Positions 8,949 to 16,985 of a stretch of DNA of 37,569 bases are shown here, one piece after another; within the stretch, counting starts at the first letter, position 1, and each line of letters starts with the position of its first letter. A model generated the notes under the pieces. The model was not told the DNA's origin. It saw only the letters and a program-made list of their open reading frames with translations, and searched no databases. The position numbers were made by a program, and so were the translations under genes. This DNA comes from a virus. The stretch spans positions 1 through 37,569 of the IMG/VR virus record IMGVR_UViG_3300037882_001697. One strand, given 5' to 3'.

Positions 8949-9479
8949 TTAGTTACCAATACGGGTAAACGTCATGAATGAGGTAACGTAAATTGTAGTG
9001 TTATCAGCATGTGAGGCATTCTGTGCGGCCTGAAGCTGCAAGGTGCCTTTCTTGCCGGGAGCAACCACCAGCGTTCCCTCGATCACCGCGTTGATGATTG
9101 CCGTGGTAGAGGCAACCAGCGAAGCGGCATCGGTGGCGGTGGTTACACGCGAAACAGCCACAGCGGATGCAGTGAACAGCCGCGCAACGGCAGCAATGGA
9201 TGTCAGCATGGAGGCAGAGAAGTCGCCACCGAACTTAAAGCCCGCTTTCAAGCCGCTATTGGCGGTAGAAAGCATGTCGAGATGCACATAAAATCGGTAT
9301 GTGCCAGCGGTTAGTTCCTCCGTAATCATCCCGGCGACATTCGTTAGAGTGGTGCCGGTGCCGCCAGAATCAACATCAAACTCAGTAGTAACCTTGGACA
9401 CGTCCTGAAGGTTGTTGTTGATGGTATCGCGCACGGTCTTATCAAGTGCGCCCTCGCTTAAAACGCTATTCTTTGTCAT
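8949..9479 (-). CDS. Beta-rich virion protein (possible head decoration)
   Basis: The product is 176 residues. From about residue 48 it carries AGMITEELTAGTYRFYVHLD, a Gly-Phe-Lys-Phe-Gly strand, and a C-terminal KGTLQLQAAQNASHADN stretch. This succession matches a beta-sandwich domain that is common in phage structural genes near the coat gene. The ATG at 9479 overlaps the preceding stop. Decoration, cement or fibre function is possible; position near the coat gene makes decoration the likeliest. Confidence 0.6.
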   Translation of the reverse strand: MTKNSVLSEGALDKTVRDTINNNLQDVSKVTTEFDVDSGGTGTTLTNVAGMITEELTAGTYRFYVHLDMLSTANSGLKAGFKFGGDFSASMLTSIAAVARLFTASAVAVSRVTTATDAASLVASTTAIINAVIEGTLVVAPGKKGTLQLQAAQNASHADNTTIYVTSFMTFTRIGN

Positions 9480-9655
9480 ATTGCGTCACTTTCTGGCGCG
9501 GCGTGTTTCTTCGCTGCCTGTAACTGTGGTTTCGGAGCTGGCGTGTGCTTCTGCTCAGGCACCCACCCGGCAAGCTCCAGCTCGGCAATCTGGCCGGTAC
9601 TGGTAGAGCGCACCTTCTTAACGGAATCGCCCTTGGTAAATGTTATTTTCGACAT
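9476..9655 (-). CDS. 59-residue basic protein in the head operon
   Basis: This short gene starts at the ATG at 9655, has an AAAGGA Shine-Dalgarno and stops at 9476, overlapping the start of the next gene (ATGA). It begins MSKITFTKGDSVKKVRSTST and ends in a Pro/Lys/Ala-rich tail (QKHTPAPKPQLQAAKKHAAP). The first half looks like a small beta-barrel stretch (GQIAELELAGWVPE). It lies just downstream of the coat gene and its terminator, as head-joining and minor head proteins often do. No function is assigned. Confidence 0.6.
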   Translation of the reverse strand: MSKITFTKGDSVKKVRSTSTGQIAELELAGWVPEQKHTPAPKPQLQAAKKHAAPESDAI

Positions 9656-9677
9656 AAAATTCCTTTCGGTTTTCCTT

Positions 9678-9706
9678 AAAAACGGTGGTGGCCGAAACCA
9701 CCACCG
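9678..9706 (-). terminator. Intrinsic terminator after coat gene
   Basis: On the minus strand a perfect nine-base-pair stem (CGGTGGTGG/CCACCACCG, loop of six) is followed directly by TTTTT. It lies 31 bases downstream of the coat stop and before the next late gene. It is likely a partial terminator that lowers expression of downstream genes relative to coat protein. Confidence 0.75.
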
Positions 9707-9736
9707 CCCTAACAGGAGGTTAGCTCAGTAAATTTA

Positions 9737-10987
9737 TTAGCCCGTGTAACGAACCGCCCACTCAGGACGAACCGCCGCCAGACCTGCGAGCAAGTCAAAG
9801 CGCAGGATGCTTTCACGCGTGCGAATATCGAAGCCGCGCACGATTGACACGGTGATACCGTTAAGCGTTTCCTGTGCAGACATTTCCTCATTTTTAGGAA
9901 GGTAAAGAGGAACGGTAGCCAGGCGGAAAGCGTCTTTGTGGAAGCCGAGGTTCTGGGCATACGCCGTGGAAGCCAGCCCGAAGAACACCAGAGCGCCGGT
10001 TTCATCGACAGGAGCGGCTGATACGTTCTGGCGTGGGTCAGTGGTGGTGTAGTAAATCGCAGGCGAGATTGCCAGCGTCACCGAGTTACCGGACGTTTCC
10101 GTTACGTCTGCGGTCACCACGAACTGCTTGAGGTTAGTAAGCGTCTGCTTGGTCAGCGGGTGAACGTCATACACGCCTGAGATGGTGAACACCGTCCCGC
10201 GCGTGATGGTAGCGCCAGATGTTACACCATCAACGCCCAGCGTGGTCATGCCGTTTGCAATGGTAACAACCGATGCTTCTACCGCAATGCCGGTTACGTC
10301 CGCGCCGTTGGTGAAGGTAGGCAGCAAATTGCCTTCCAGATAGTTAAACCCTTCGCCAGTACCGATGTAACCCATCTCGTACTGTTTAGCGATGAGGTCG
10401 CTTTTCTGAAATAGCCCCTTGCGTGCATCCACCGTTTCCGTGTTGGTTGCCGGGTTGATAGCAAAGAAATTCTTGCTATCGGTTGGCGCGAGGTTTTCAA
10501 CTAGTTTCTGCCGTGCCTGCAAGAAGCCGCGAATCGCTCCCGGCTGCGTGCCTGCCGTACCCACCAGATTGCTGGTAAGCGCGCACGCCTTTTCAAGCGC
10601 CCACTTGTCAATATCAGCCGCAAGCGCATTCATTGCAGGCTCTACATATTCGTCATTCCAATACTTGATTGGTTTGTCGTATGCAGATTCCAGCGAGGAC
10701 ATCTTGATGCCGATAGTGCCGGTTTTATCCAGCACCAGAGGCACTTTCTCGTCCTTGATGTCCTGAATGGTTGACGTGATGTCAAGCGACGTACCCACCT
10801 TGAAACGGGGAGGCACTTTGACAAAAATCGTATCACCGGGGGATGACTGCTTGTATTTGTCATTCCACGTTGAACTATCCTCTTTGGAAATCGATTTACA
10901 GAAAAGCGATTTTTCCTCAAGGTGCGCCGCTGCCAGCTTGGCAGTAATACCCGGCGCATTCTTTGCCGTTAGAATTGTGTTAGCCAT
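9737..10987 (-). CDS. P22 gp5-like major coat protein
   Basis: The product is 416 residues, against 430 for P22 gp5. The N-terminus MANTILTAKNAPGITAKLAA, the early FVKVPPRFKVG strand and the YVEPAMNALAADIDKWALEK spine helix match the P22 coat family. Residues about 225-310 (TLGVDGVTSGATITRGTVFT to SPAIYY) are a beta-rich block at the place where P22 gp5 carries its insertion domain. The C-terminus ends RFDLLAGLAAVRPEWAVRYTG, typical of the family. It follows the scaffold gene by 24 bases and is followed by a terminator, fitting the highest expression level of the operon. Confidence 0.88.
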   Translation of the reverse strand: MANTILTAKNAPGITAKLAAAHLEEKSLFCKSISKEDSSTWNDKYKQSSPGDTIFVKVPPRFKVGTSLDITSTIQDIKDEKVPLVLDKTGTIGIKMSSLESAYDKPIKYWNDEYVEPAMNALAADIDKWALEKACALTSNLVGTAGTQPGAIRGFLQARQKLVENLAPTDSKNFFAINPATNTETVDARKGLFQKSDLIAKQYEMGYIGTGEGFNYLEGNLLPTFTNGADVTGIAVEASVVTIANGMTTLGVDGVTSGATITRGTVFTISGVYDVHPLTKQTLTNLKQFVVTADVTETSGNSVTLAISPAIYYTTTDPRQNVSAAPVDETGALVFFGLASTAYAQNLGFHKDAFRLATVPLYLPKNEEMSAQETLNGITVSIVRGFDIRTRESILRFDLLAGLAAVRPEWAVRYTG

Positions 10988-11011
10988 GTCGTTTTATCCT
11001 TATGAATTGGG

Positions 11012-11854
11012 TTATGCCCGCGCCTCCGCCAAAACCTCTTTGGCAGTCATGCGTTCGACTGATTTACCCGGTGCCGGTGAGCCGCGTGTTTGCGTCATCG
11101 GAGCCGGTGCCTTTGTTACGTTGGTGGTTGAACCTTTCACGAGATTGAGCGCCTTGCTTTCGTGTTGCGTGATGAGCGCGTATGCACGATGGAATGGTAG
11201 GCCGTTCAGTTCGTTTAAAAGCCCATCCTTGAGAATGGAATACAGTGCGCTGCCAGCGTGGTCTGACTCCAAAAGAGCCGACCTGGCGGCGGGAGAAAGC
11301 GGAATTACTTTCTTGCCATCTGGTGTTGCCTGTGTCTGATGTTTTAGCATCGTTTCTTCCCAATCAGGGAACGCCTCGCGCGCCGCATCTCCGCTTTCAT
11401 CAGCGATTTCTTTGCGTGTGCTTTCGTAGGCTTCCTGACTGGTTTTAGCGTTTTCTTTCGCTTCAACTACCTTATGGTCATTGAGCGTGCCTTTAGATTT
11501 CCACTCGGCGACGGCCTCAACATAGGCTTCGTCGTCGGTGAACTTTGCTCGGTCAGGCTTATCACCTGTTTTAGCGGTTTCAGCCGCTTCTGCTTTCTGC
11601 TTCCAAAACTCAGCATCGCGCAATGCCTGATGTTTCTGGGCAGTCAGCTTGCCAATCTTGCGCTCGCGGCGCAGCACGGCATTTTCCGCCTCTTTCGGCC
11701 ATTCTTTTTTGGCTGCATCCTCACCGGATGCGCCTTCAATGGCTTCAGGGGTTTCTTCTGTGGTGGTAGTTGCATCAGCCTCAACTGGCTGTGCAGGAGC
11801 GGCATCAGGCGCAGGGTCGCCGGATGCCATAATTGCGTCTATATTGGTAGACAT
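11012..11854 (-). CDS. Capsid scaffolding protein
   Basis: The product is 280 residues, between portal and coat genes as expected for a scaffold. Residues 1-60 are acidic, Ala/Thr/Glu-rich and disordered-looking. Residues about 60-190 are charged helical repeats with coiled-coil character (RRERKIGKLTAQKHQALRDA). The C-terminus (SVERMTAKEVLAEARA) is a short basic amphipathic helix, the part that binds coat protein in P22 scaffold. It lacks any protease motif. Assignment rests on order and composition. Confidence 0.75.
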   Translation of the reverse strand: MSTNIDAIMASGDPAPDAAPAQPVEADATTTTEETPEAIEGASGEDAAKKEWPKEAENAVLRRERKIGKLTAQKHQALRDAEFWKQKAEAAETAKTGDKPDRAKFTDDEAYVEAVAEWKSKGTLNDHKVVEAKENAKTSQEAYESTRKEIADESGDAAREAFPDWEETMLKHQTQATPDGKKVIPLSPAARSALLESDHAGSALYSILKDGLLNELNGLPFHRAYALITQHESKALNLVKGSTTNVTKAPAPMTQTRGSPAPGKSVERMTAKEVLAEARA

Positions 11855-11914
11855 ATAACCTCGTGTAGTTGAATTATTTAACCGTGACGCTACGAATTAG
11901 CTGCCACGTTAAAT

Positions 11915-13945
11915 TTATTGCATAGGCTGATTCTGCCCTGCTGTACTTATTGCCGATATTTCTGCATCACGCTGTGAGCTAATCACATCGTGTGCAAGAT
12001 AGGCTTCATCAAGATCGGTTTTTCTCTCGTCGTTTGCTACGCGGCGTTCTTCCAGTATCGCATCGTGCGCGTCTTTTATGGAATTATCCGGTGCCGGTGC
12101 GTCTGGCTGCATGGCCATGTATTTTTCAAGCTCAAGGCGCTCGCGGTCAAGTTCCAGCTTGCCAATCTTAACCTGATCGTCCACCTGCTTGCTCTTTAGT
12201 GCCGCTTGCATTTCAGCCATCTGCGCCTGCATCTGCTGGATGACTTGCTGCATCTGCTGTTTTTCTGGGTCTGGCGCGGCAGGCTGTTCCATGCGCTTTT
12301 TCTGTTCATCATCGCTGAGAAGCGCCGGGTTGACTGATTTATGCAGCCGTGCTGCCATTGCTTCAGCACCGGGAACATCAAGGTTCTTCGCCCACAGATC
12401 GCCGATGATTGCCAGCATTTCAGGATTGCCCTTGATAACCTCGCCGAACAGCGTTGCCGCTTCCTGCCGTTTCGTGGTGAACGATGCGCCGGTACTGACT
12501 CGCACGTCATATTTGCCCTTGCGTAGGTCAAAGTGGCGCTTCTGTTCTGGCTGAAGCATCCCATTGACGCCTACCATTTTCGGCTCGTCTTCTTCGCCGA
12601 TGATGCGGATTATCTGCGAAGTGTCGTAAATCTCAGGAATAGCGCATACCAGAATGCGCCCTACTTGCATGATTGACCTATTGCGGTTGTCTGCAAAATG
12701 GAACGTGGCAACATCGCCTTCCTGCTTGCGTGCCTGAATCGCCACACCGGATGTTTCATTGCTGCGCTTGCCAAGCGAGGCATCATACAAGCCCATCGTG
12801 GATTTAATATCTTCCTTTGCCCCCTGCATCGCGTTGATGATGCCGGTAGGGATAGGAGGCGGCGCTAAACGCTGCGGAACGGGTAGCGCTTCGCCCGTGG
12901 TCACATCACGCGCATGATACCTGAGCACCATGTTCTTGCCGCCGGGGTTTGTCCATTCGTCCGCGAAATCCTCAGTCTGCCCGAAAGCCGCCATTACCGG
13001 GGCAATCGGAGCCATTGCGAGAATTTCAGACTCTTTCGACGCCCAGTGGTTATATTTGCGCTGCGCGTCCTTAGACTGGCGAATCAAGCTCAGTAAGCGG
13101 CGTTTGCCGTCAACCCATACTTCCTCGCCGTACACAGGCACCAGCGGGATGTATTGGCCGGGAAATGTAGCTTCATCAAGCAAATCCTCACCAGAGAATT
13201 TATAGCGCTTGATGGTTGTTTTCTTCAGCTTGCGCTTGCGGCCTTCCTTGCCCTCTACGGGGTCAATCATTGAGCCATCTTCCGCCATCATCTTTTCGAT
13301 GGTGGTGTATTCTTTTTTGTAGAACTCGCAGATGGTGATAGCCTCGCCCTTTGAAGGCTCTTTTATCTCCGAATCAAACGATATAAAGCGCTTGCCCGGC
13401 CAGTTGCGCTCAAACTCATCCTTGCGAATCAGCGTTAGTTTATAGCCCCACTCTGCATCTGAGCCGTCGCACTCCACGCTTGCCGGGTCGATGTAGACCG
13501 ACAGCGGGTTTTGTACGCGCTTTAAGTATAATTTCTGCTTGAAAGAATCGTCCGATTCATAATCGTGCTCAACCTCAATAAAGCCAATGGAGCATTTCAC
13601 CGCATATTCGCCAGCGGTGTCATAGATTTCGTCGCCGCCAGATTCATACTCAATGTTGCGAATCAGCCCCTTGAATATTTTGGCCGTTTCGATGTCAGAG
13701 CCGCCGCTGATAGGCAGCACGTTGATGCTCGGCGTGTTCTGCCGCATGTCGTTCGTGACCTGATGGATGAACTGCGGTAGCTGGTTTATTACGAGGCACG
13801 GGCGGCCATCGCGGTTTGTCTTGTCCGTGCTGCTCCAGTGGTCTTCACCCACGGAAAAGCGCAAATCATCCTCGGCCTCGCGGTAAATATCGCCCCAATA
13901 GTTTTTGGCGATCTCGGCGAGTTCGAGAGCGTGTTTTGCGTCCAT
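11915..13945 (-). CDS. P22 gp1-like portal protein
   Basis: The product is 676 residues, against 725 in P22. Residues 1-60 (YREAEDDLRFSVGEDHWSST and GRPCLVINQLPQFIHQVTND) followed by MRQNTPSINVLPISGG are the P22 portal signature. Downstream are ERNWPGKRFISFDSEI and the TMGLYDASLGKRSNETSGVAI block. The C-terminal 120 residues are a Gln/Glu-rich coiled coil (QQMQQVIQQMQAQMAEMQAA) that would form the barrel. It forms the dodecameric DNA channel and docks the terminase, which is encoded immediately before it. Confidence 0.9.
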   Translation of the reverse strand: MDAKHALELAEIAKNYWGDIYREAEDDLRFSVGEDHWSSTDKTNRDGRPCLVINQLPQFIHQVTNDMRQNTPSINVLPISGGSDIETAKIFKGLIRNIEYESGGDEIYDTAGEYAVKCSIGFIEVEHDYESDDSFKQKLYLKRVQNPLSVYIDPASVECDGSDAEWGYKLTLIRKDEFERNWPGKRFISFDSEIKEPSKGEAITICEFYKKEYTTIEKMMAEDGSMIDPVEGKEGRKRKLKKTTIKRYKFSGEDLLDEATFPGQYIPLVPVYGEEVWVDGKRRLLSLIRQSKDAQRKYNHWASKESEILAMAPIAPVMAAFGQTEDFADEWTNPGGKNMVLRYHARDVTTGEALPVPQRLAPPPIPTGIINAMQGAKEDIKSTMGLYDASLGKRSNETSGVAIQARKQEGDVATFHFADNRNRSIMQVGRILVCAIPEIYDTSQIIRIIGEEDEPKMVGVNGMLQPEQKRHFDLRKGKYDVRVSTGASFTTKRQEAATLFGEVIKGNPEMLAIIGDLWAKNLDVPGAEAMAARLHKSVNPALLSDDEQKKRMEQPAAPDPEKQQMQQVIQQMQAQMAEMQAALKSKQVDDQVKIGKLELDRERLELEKYMAMQPDAPAPDNSIKDAHDAILEERRVANDERKTDLDEAYLAHDVISSQRDAEISAISTAGQNQPMQ

Positions 13946-13961
13946 GATTTTCCTATGTGAT

Positions 13962-15272
13962 TTACGAACTCATCCACGAACCACCCGAAGCCTGCCGCTT
14001 GTACGGGTCTGGTTTTTTCGCAATGAGCGACGGTTTCTTAAAATGCTGTGCCATGCACATGAATGCGTCCGCGCCGTGGCTCCAAATATCGTGCATCGGC
14101 TCCTTGCTGATGCGCCCGGTTTCTTCATTCGTGGCATAGCGTGAATGACGCAGGCATTGCAGGCCATCCGATGTGTTTTCTTTATCGAATAGGCACTGAT
14201 CGAATATCGTGCGCGCTGCGTCAATCGCCAGTGATTTCTTAGCGATGCGCGGGACTACGTAAACCAGTTTTCCGAGCGCCGGATTGTCAGTAATAGCCTT
14301 GCGTAACTGCGCCTTGATAGTGCTCTGCGCGGCAAGCTGTTCGTGGTCTGCATCGTGTGGCAAGTAATGATCGCCGTACATGTAGCCGCGTTTTGCCAGC
14401 ACCTCAACGTAGTGCGACATTTTCTGCCGGTTGCACTGATAGTAATCTATCATGCGGTATTCCATGCCGACGATTTGTGCGAACCAGATTGCTGTATTAT
14501 CGGATTCACCTAAATCCCAGAACGTAAATACCGGAATTCCAGGTTGAACAGCAACGCGGGTAATGCGGTGTTCTTCGTTAGCTTTCTGTAATTCGTTGGC
14601 GAATATCGCACCTTCAACGGCCTGTTTACACTGGCCTTCCCAGATGTGCAGGTAATTCTTGTAATCCCTGCGTTTGCAATCTTCCATTTCCTGCCTGAGA
14701 ACATCAGGAAACCAAGGGTTGTCTTGCCAGCCGATTTTTAGCACCTGTGAATCTGGCGGTGGGTCGGTAACAAAATGCTGGTAGGTGTAATCTTCTTCAA
14801 GGTCAGGATTGAATGACATCCATATTTCTGAGCCAGCAACGCGAATGGTAGGCGTGAGCTTTTCCCATGAGGCTTTGCTCACCGTGACCGCTTCTTCTAC
14901 CCACACGCGGTCAGCGCCTTCAAATGATTTTAGGTTGTTCATGTTGTGGCGAAGGCCAGCGAACACAAATTCACTACCGTTTCTTCCAGTGATTTTCGTT
15001 TTTTGTATATCGTAAAAATCACTAAGCTGCATCGCTTCGATCTGGTTGCAGAGCAGGCGATACACCGATTCTTCAACCGATTTCTGTATTTCGCGTGTGC
15101 AGAGCGTGAGTAATTTACGCTCGTAGGAGTCAAGCAGCAATTGCCGCGCAATTCCCCATGATTTCATGCCGCCGCGTCCGCCGTAAAGGACTTTATAGCG
15201 CGAGGGTTGCCGTAATATTGCTAGTTTCTCAGGAAATTCGTGGACAATCTCAACCGGCTGGGGCTGTGACAT
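13962..15272 (-). CDS. terL: Terminase large subunit (ATPase-nuclease)
   Basis: The product is 436 residues and packages DNA into the prohead. The Walker A motif GGRGGMKS is at residues 31-38. The Walker B motif VWVEE is at 123-127 and the coupling motif WMSFNPD at 151-157. The nuclease domain starts near residue 248 with FWDLGESDNTA, its first metal-binding aspartate being D253, and ends with a late acidic motif near HDIWSHGADAF. This order fits the PBSX/Terminase_3 type. The gene overlaps the small-subunit gene by 23 bases. Confidence 0.93.
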   Translation of the reverse strand: MSQPQPVEIVHEFPEKLAILRQPSRYKVLYGGRGGMKSWGIARQLLLDSYERKLLTLCTREIQKSVEESVYRLLCNQIEAMQLSDFYDIQKTKITGRNGSEFVFAGLRHNMNNLKSFEGADRVWVEEAVTVSKASWEKLTPTIRVAGSEIWMSFNPDLEEDYTYQHFVTDPPPDSQVLKIGWQDNPWFPDVLRQEMEDCKRRDYKNYLHIWEGQCKQAVEGAIFANELQKANEEHRITRVAVQPGIPVFTFWDLGESDNTAIWFAQIVGMEYRMIDYYQCNRQKMSHYVEVLAKRGYMYGDHYLPHDADHEQLAAQSTIKAQLRKAITDNPALGKLVYVVPRIAKKSLAIDAARTIFDQCLFDKENTSDGLQCLRHSRYATNEETGRISKEPMHDIWSHGADAFMCMAQHFKKPSLIAKKPDPYKRQASGGSWMSS

Positions 15273-15552
15273 ACTTCACCACATGCGAAACAGCGATAGG
15301 CGCACCGTTTTTGCCGCTTATTTCTGTACTTGCCAAGCGCGGGTGCATGTAGGGCGCTGCGTCTTTGGCGATGCCTGCCGCTGCCGTGAGGTTGCCTTGA
15401 TAATACAGGGCGCGCATTGCCTCGATCATCACCTCAAGCGGCGTTATGCCGGATTTCACTGCTGCGTCAGCAATCATTCGTGTTTTTGTGTTCGCTACGC
15501 CCTTTTTTCTGCCGCCTCGGCGTTCGCCAGGTGCTGAACCTTTACCTGCCAT
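15250..15552 (-). CDS. Terminase small subunit-like protein
   Basis: The product is 100 residues. The N-terminus is basic (ERRGGRKKGVANTKTRM), followed by helices and a DAAPYMHPRLASTEISGKNG segment. This layout is shared by the small phage proteins annotated as small terminase subunits. Such proteins recognise phage DNA and hand it to the large subunit. The overlap with terL supports the call. The Shine-Dalgarno is weak, and an imperfect ATTGC/GCAAT inverted repeat lies just upstream of the start. Confidence 0.7.
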   Translation of the reverse strand: MAGKGSAPGERRGGRKKGVANTKTRMIADAAVKSGITPLEVMIEAMRALYYQGNLTAAAGIAKDAAPYMHPRLASTEISGKNGAPIAVSHVVKYVTAPAG

Positions 15553-15639
15553 TGAAATTTATTGCTAGATTGCAATCCTTCTAAATAGGCCGGTCATGCT
15601 GCGGAAATCGCTGCACATTAAGTGGCCATATCGTGAAAT

Positions 15640-15665
15640 AAAAAAACCGCCCCAAAATGGAGCGG
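15640..15665 (-). terminator. Strong intrinsic terminator before late operon
   Basis: On the minus strand a seven-base-pair G+C-rich stem (CCGCTCC/GGGGCGG, one G-U pair, five-base loop) is followed by seven T. It separates the gene at 15708-16169 from the terminase genes. Late transcription must either start downstream of it or read through it. Confidence 0.85.
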
Positions 15666-15707
15666 CCTGAAAATCGGCGCACCAATGGCGCTGACAGAAT
15701 CATTATT

Positions 15708-16169
15708 TCATTTTTCATTTTGATTGTCAAATTCATTTTGCGCGCGTTCCAGTTCTTCGAATGCAACTTGCAAATTTGCTTTGATGCGTGCTGCCCATAA
15801 GTAATCGTTTTCGCTGAATCTCTGGAATAAAATGCGTTCGATGATTGCGAACTGCCAGCGCTGTAGTGTTTTGGCGATATGCCTGCATTCATCCATTGCG
15901 CGGGATGACATACCGCTGCCCTCTCCCTGCTGGCTTGTACGGACGCCCAGGAACGCGACGGAGCGGTCACGGGTGTAGTGGTAGCGGTTAGCTGCGAAGT
16001 GGTGGTTCTGGAGTAAAATCTGGCGGTTTAAAAGCCTATCTATAGGCCGATGTGGGGTAGACGAGCTATATTTTCCGTTTCGGTGGATGATGTCGCCGTG
16101 CTGTAGCCGGAATTGTGAGATGCGAGAATCAGCCGGATTTAGCCATTGCGCCGTGTCTGTGCCGTCCAT
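15708..16169 (-). CDS. Unknown protein; possible late-gene regulator
   Basis: The frame is open from 16220, but the ATG at 16169 has an AGGGGG Shine-Dalgarno and lies 16 bases after the predicted start of transcription, giving 153 residues. It begins MDGTDTAQWLNPADSRISQF. It has a basic, His/Arg-rich middle (HFAANRYHYTRDRSVAF) and a helical C-terminal half (IAKTLQRWQFAIIERILFQR, FEELERAQNEFDNQ). It lies alone between its own promoter and a strong terminator, directly ahead of the terminase operon. That placement resembles a late antiterminator or activator. The role is inferred from position only, and no family is recognised. Confidence 0.6.
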   Translation of the reverse strand: MDGTDTAQWLNPADSRISQFRLQHGDIIHRNGKYSSSTPHRPIDRLLNRQILLQNHHFAANRYHYTRDRSVAFLGVRTSQQGEGSGMSSRAMDECRHIAKTLQRWQFAIIERILFQRFSENDYLWAARIKANLQVAFEELERAQNEFDNQNEK

Positions 16170-16191
16170 ATTTCCCCCTGTGTTACTGATA

Positions 16192-16220
16192 TTTATACGA
16201 TTTTTATTTTTCTGGTGCAA
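16192..16220 (-). promoter_or_regulatory. Promoter of the 15708-16169 gene
   Basis: On the minus strand TTGCAC is followed after 17 bases by TATAAA. Transcription would start near 16185, leaving a leader of about 16 bases that contains the AGGGGG ribosome-binding site. Confidence 0.7.
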
Positions 16221-16228
16221 GTGTTTAT

Positions 16229-16257
16229 TTGTTATGTTATGTGGGTTATGGTTTAAT
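16229..16257 (+). promoter_or_regulatory. Divergent promoter for the 16285-16476 gene
   Basis: TTGTTA at 16229-16234 and TTTAAT at 16252-16257 are 17 bases apart on the plus strand. They lie 27 bases ahead of an AGGAG site and an ATG. The two divergent promoters are back to back, so one regulator could act on both. Confidence 0.5.
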
Positions 16258-16284
16258 TTGTTATTAATTTACAGGAGATTGTTT

Positions 16285-16476
16285 ATGAGAAAGAAACCAT
16301 ATCGCGGCCATTATCCATTGCATACTATGCGTGTTGGAGATAGATTTGTTGTTAAAAAAGATGAGCTTAACAAGATACGTTGCGCCATAAGCGAATATTG
16401 TGTTCGCAACAGTGGAGGCTTTACCGTCAGAAAAGACAAGATAAATTACAAGCACTACTGCAAACGAATAAAATAG
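16285..16476 (+). CDS. 63-residue basic phage protein
   Basis: The ATG at 16285 has an AGGAG Shine-Dalgarno seven bases upstream; longer frames starting at 16087 run through the promoter region and are unlikely. The product reads MRVGDRFVVKKDELNKIRCA from residue 15, then a short FTVRKDK strand. I recognise this as a small domain widespread in phages and plasmids (VGDSFxVP...IRxAxSYYxxR). Its function is not known to me. It is strongly basic, so it may bind nucleic acid. It is the only gene between the divergent promoters and the repeat-rich region. Confidence 0.75.
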   Translation: MRKKPYRGHYPLHTMRVGDRFVVKKDELNKIRCAISEYCVRNSGGFTVRKDKINYKHYCKRIK

Positions 16477-16860
16477 CGCTTGACCTTCCCATTCAACCGG
16501 ATTATACACTAAGTTATTGAAAAGTAGAGCGTATTTCCCACTTTCCCGGACTGCCAAAGTATTAATGGGAAGGTTTTTGGGAGCTACTTTAGTAAGGGAA
16601 GTCACTAGGTTAATATGGTTAATTTCTGTGACTTCCCACCTTCCCAGACGACTCCCTAAAGGGGCTATGTGCGTACACCCGCACACGTCGCGTATACGCG
16701 CGCGCGTAGAACGGCCTATTCCTATATACCCTCTATAGAGTTATATGTGAAAGTGGGAAATAGGCTGTTTATCGGCATTAAGTTTTTGATAAATATATAA
16801 TTTTTTTTCCCAAAAATTTTCCCAAGTGCTTTTTTGACTCCTGGGAAGCTGGGAAATCAT
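16477..16860 (+). repeat. Iteron-like repeat region, candidate replication origin
   Basis: This is the main part of a 509-base gene-free stretch (16477-16985). The hexamer TTCCCA or its complement TGGGAA occurs at 16486, 16535, 16566, 16633, 16641, 16754, 16807, 16819, 16842 and 16850, with near copies at 16543, 16578 and 16595. A perfect ten-base inverted repeat (GGGAAGTCAC 16596-16605, GTGACTTCCC 16628-16637) surrounds an A+T-rich core. CGCGTATACGCG (16689-16700) and CTCTATAGAG (16731-16740) are perfect palindromes. A+T-rich DNA at 16780-16812 could be an unwinding element. The primase-helicase gene lies about 1 kb downstream. The origin function is inferred. Confidence 0.6.
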
Positions 16861-16906
16861 ACATTTTTTCAGTGTGGAATGTTAATATATGCGCCTGTCC
16901 CGAAAC

Positions 16907-16949
16907 GATACGATAATAATTCTTGACTGTTATCGAATCAGCGTATAAG
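16907..16949 (+). promoter_or_regulatory. Early promoter with flanking operator
   Basis: TTGACT (16923-16928) and TATAAG (16944-16949) are 15 bases apart, short for a sigma-70 promoter. GATACGATAA (16907-16916) and TTATCGAATC (16930-16939) form a ten-base inverted repeat with one mismatch that brackets the -35 box, as a repressor or activator site would. It precedes the first gene of the rightward early operon. Confidence 0.5.
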
Positions 16950-16985
16950 GTACGTGTATTGAAACCCACACAGGAGAAATTGAGA

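Noticed and set aside
16264-16686. 140-codon minus-strand frame across the origin region
   Set aside because: It runs through repeats and the 16285 gene, has no ribosome-binding site and no protein-like pattern.
16477-16860. Could the TTCCCA repeats be a CRISPR array?
   Set aside because: Repeats are six bases, in both orientations and irregularly spaced; there are no constant-length spacers or cas genes.
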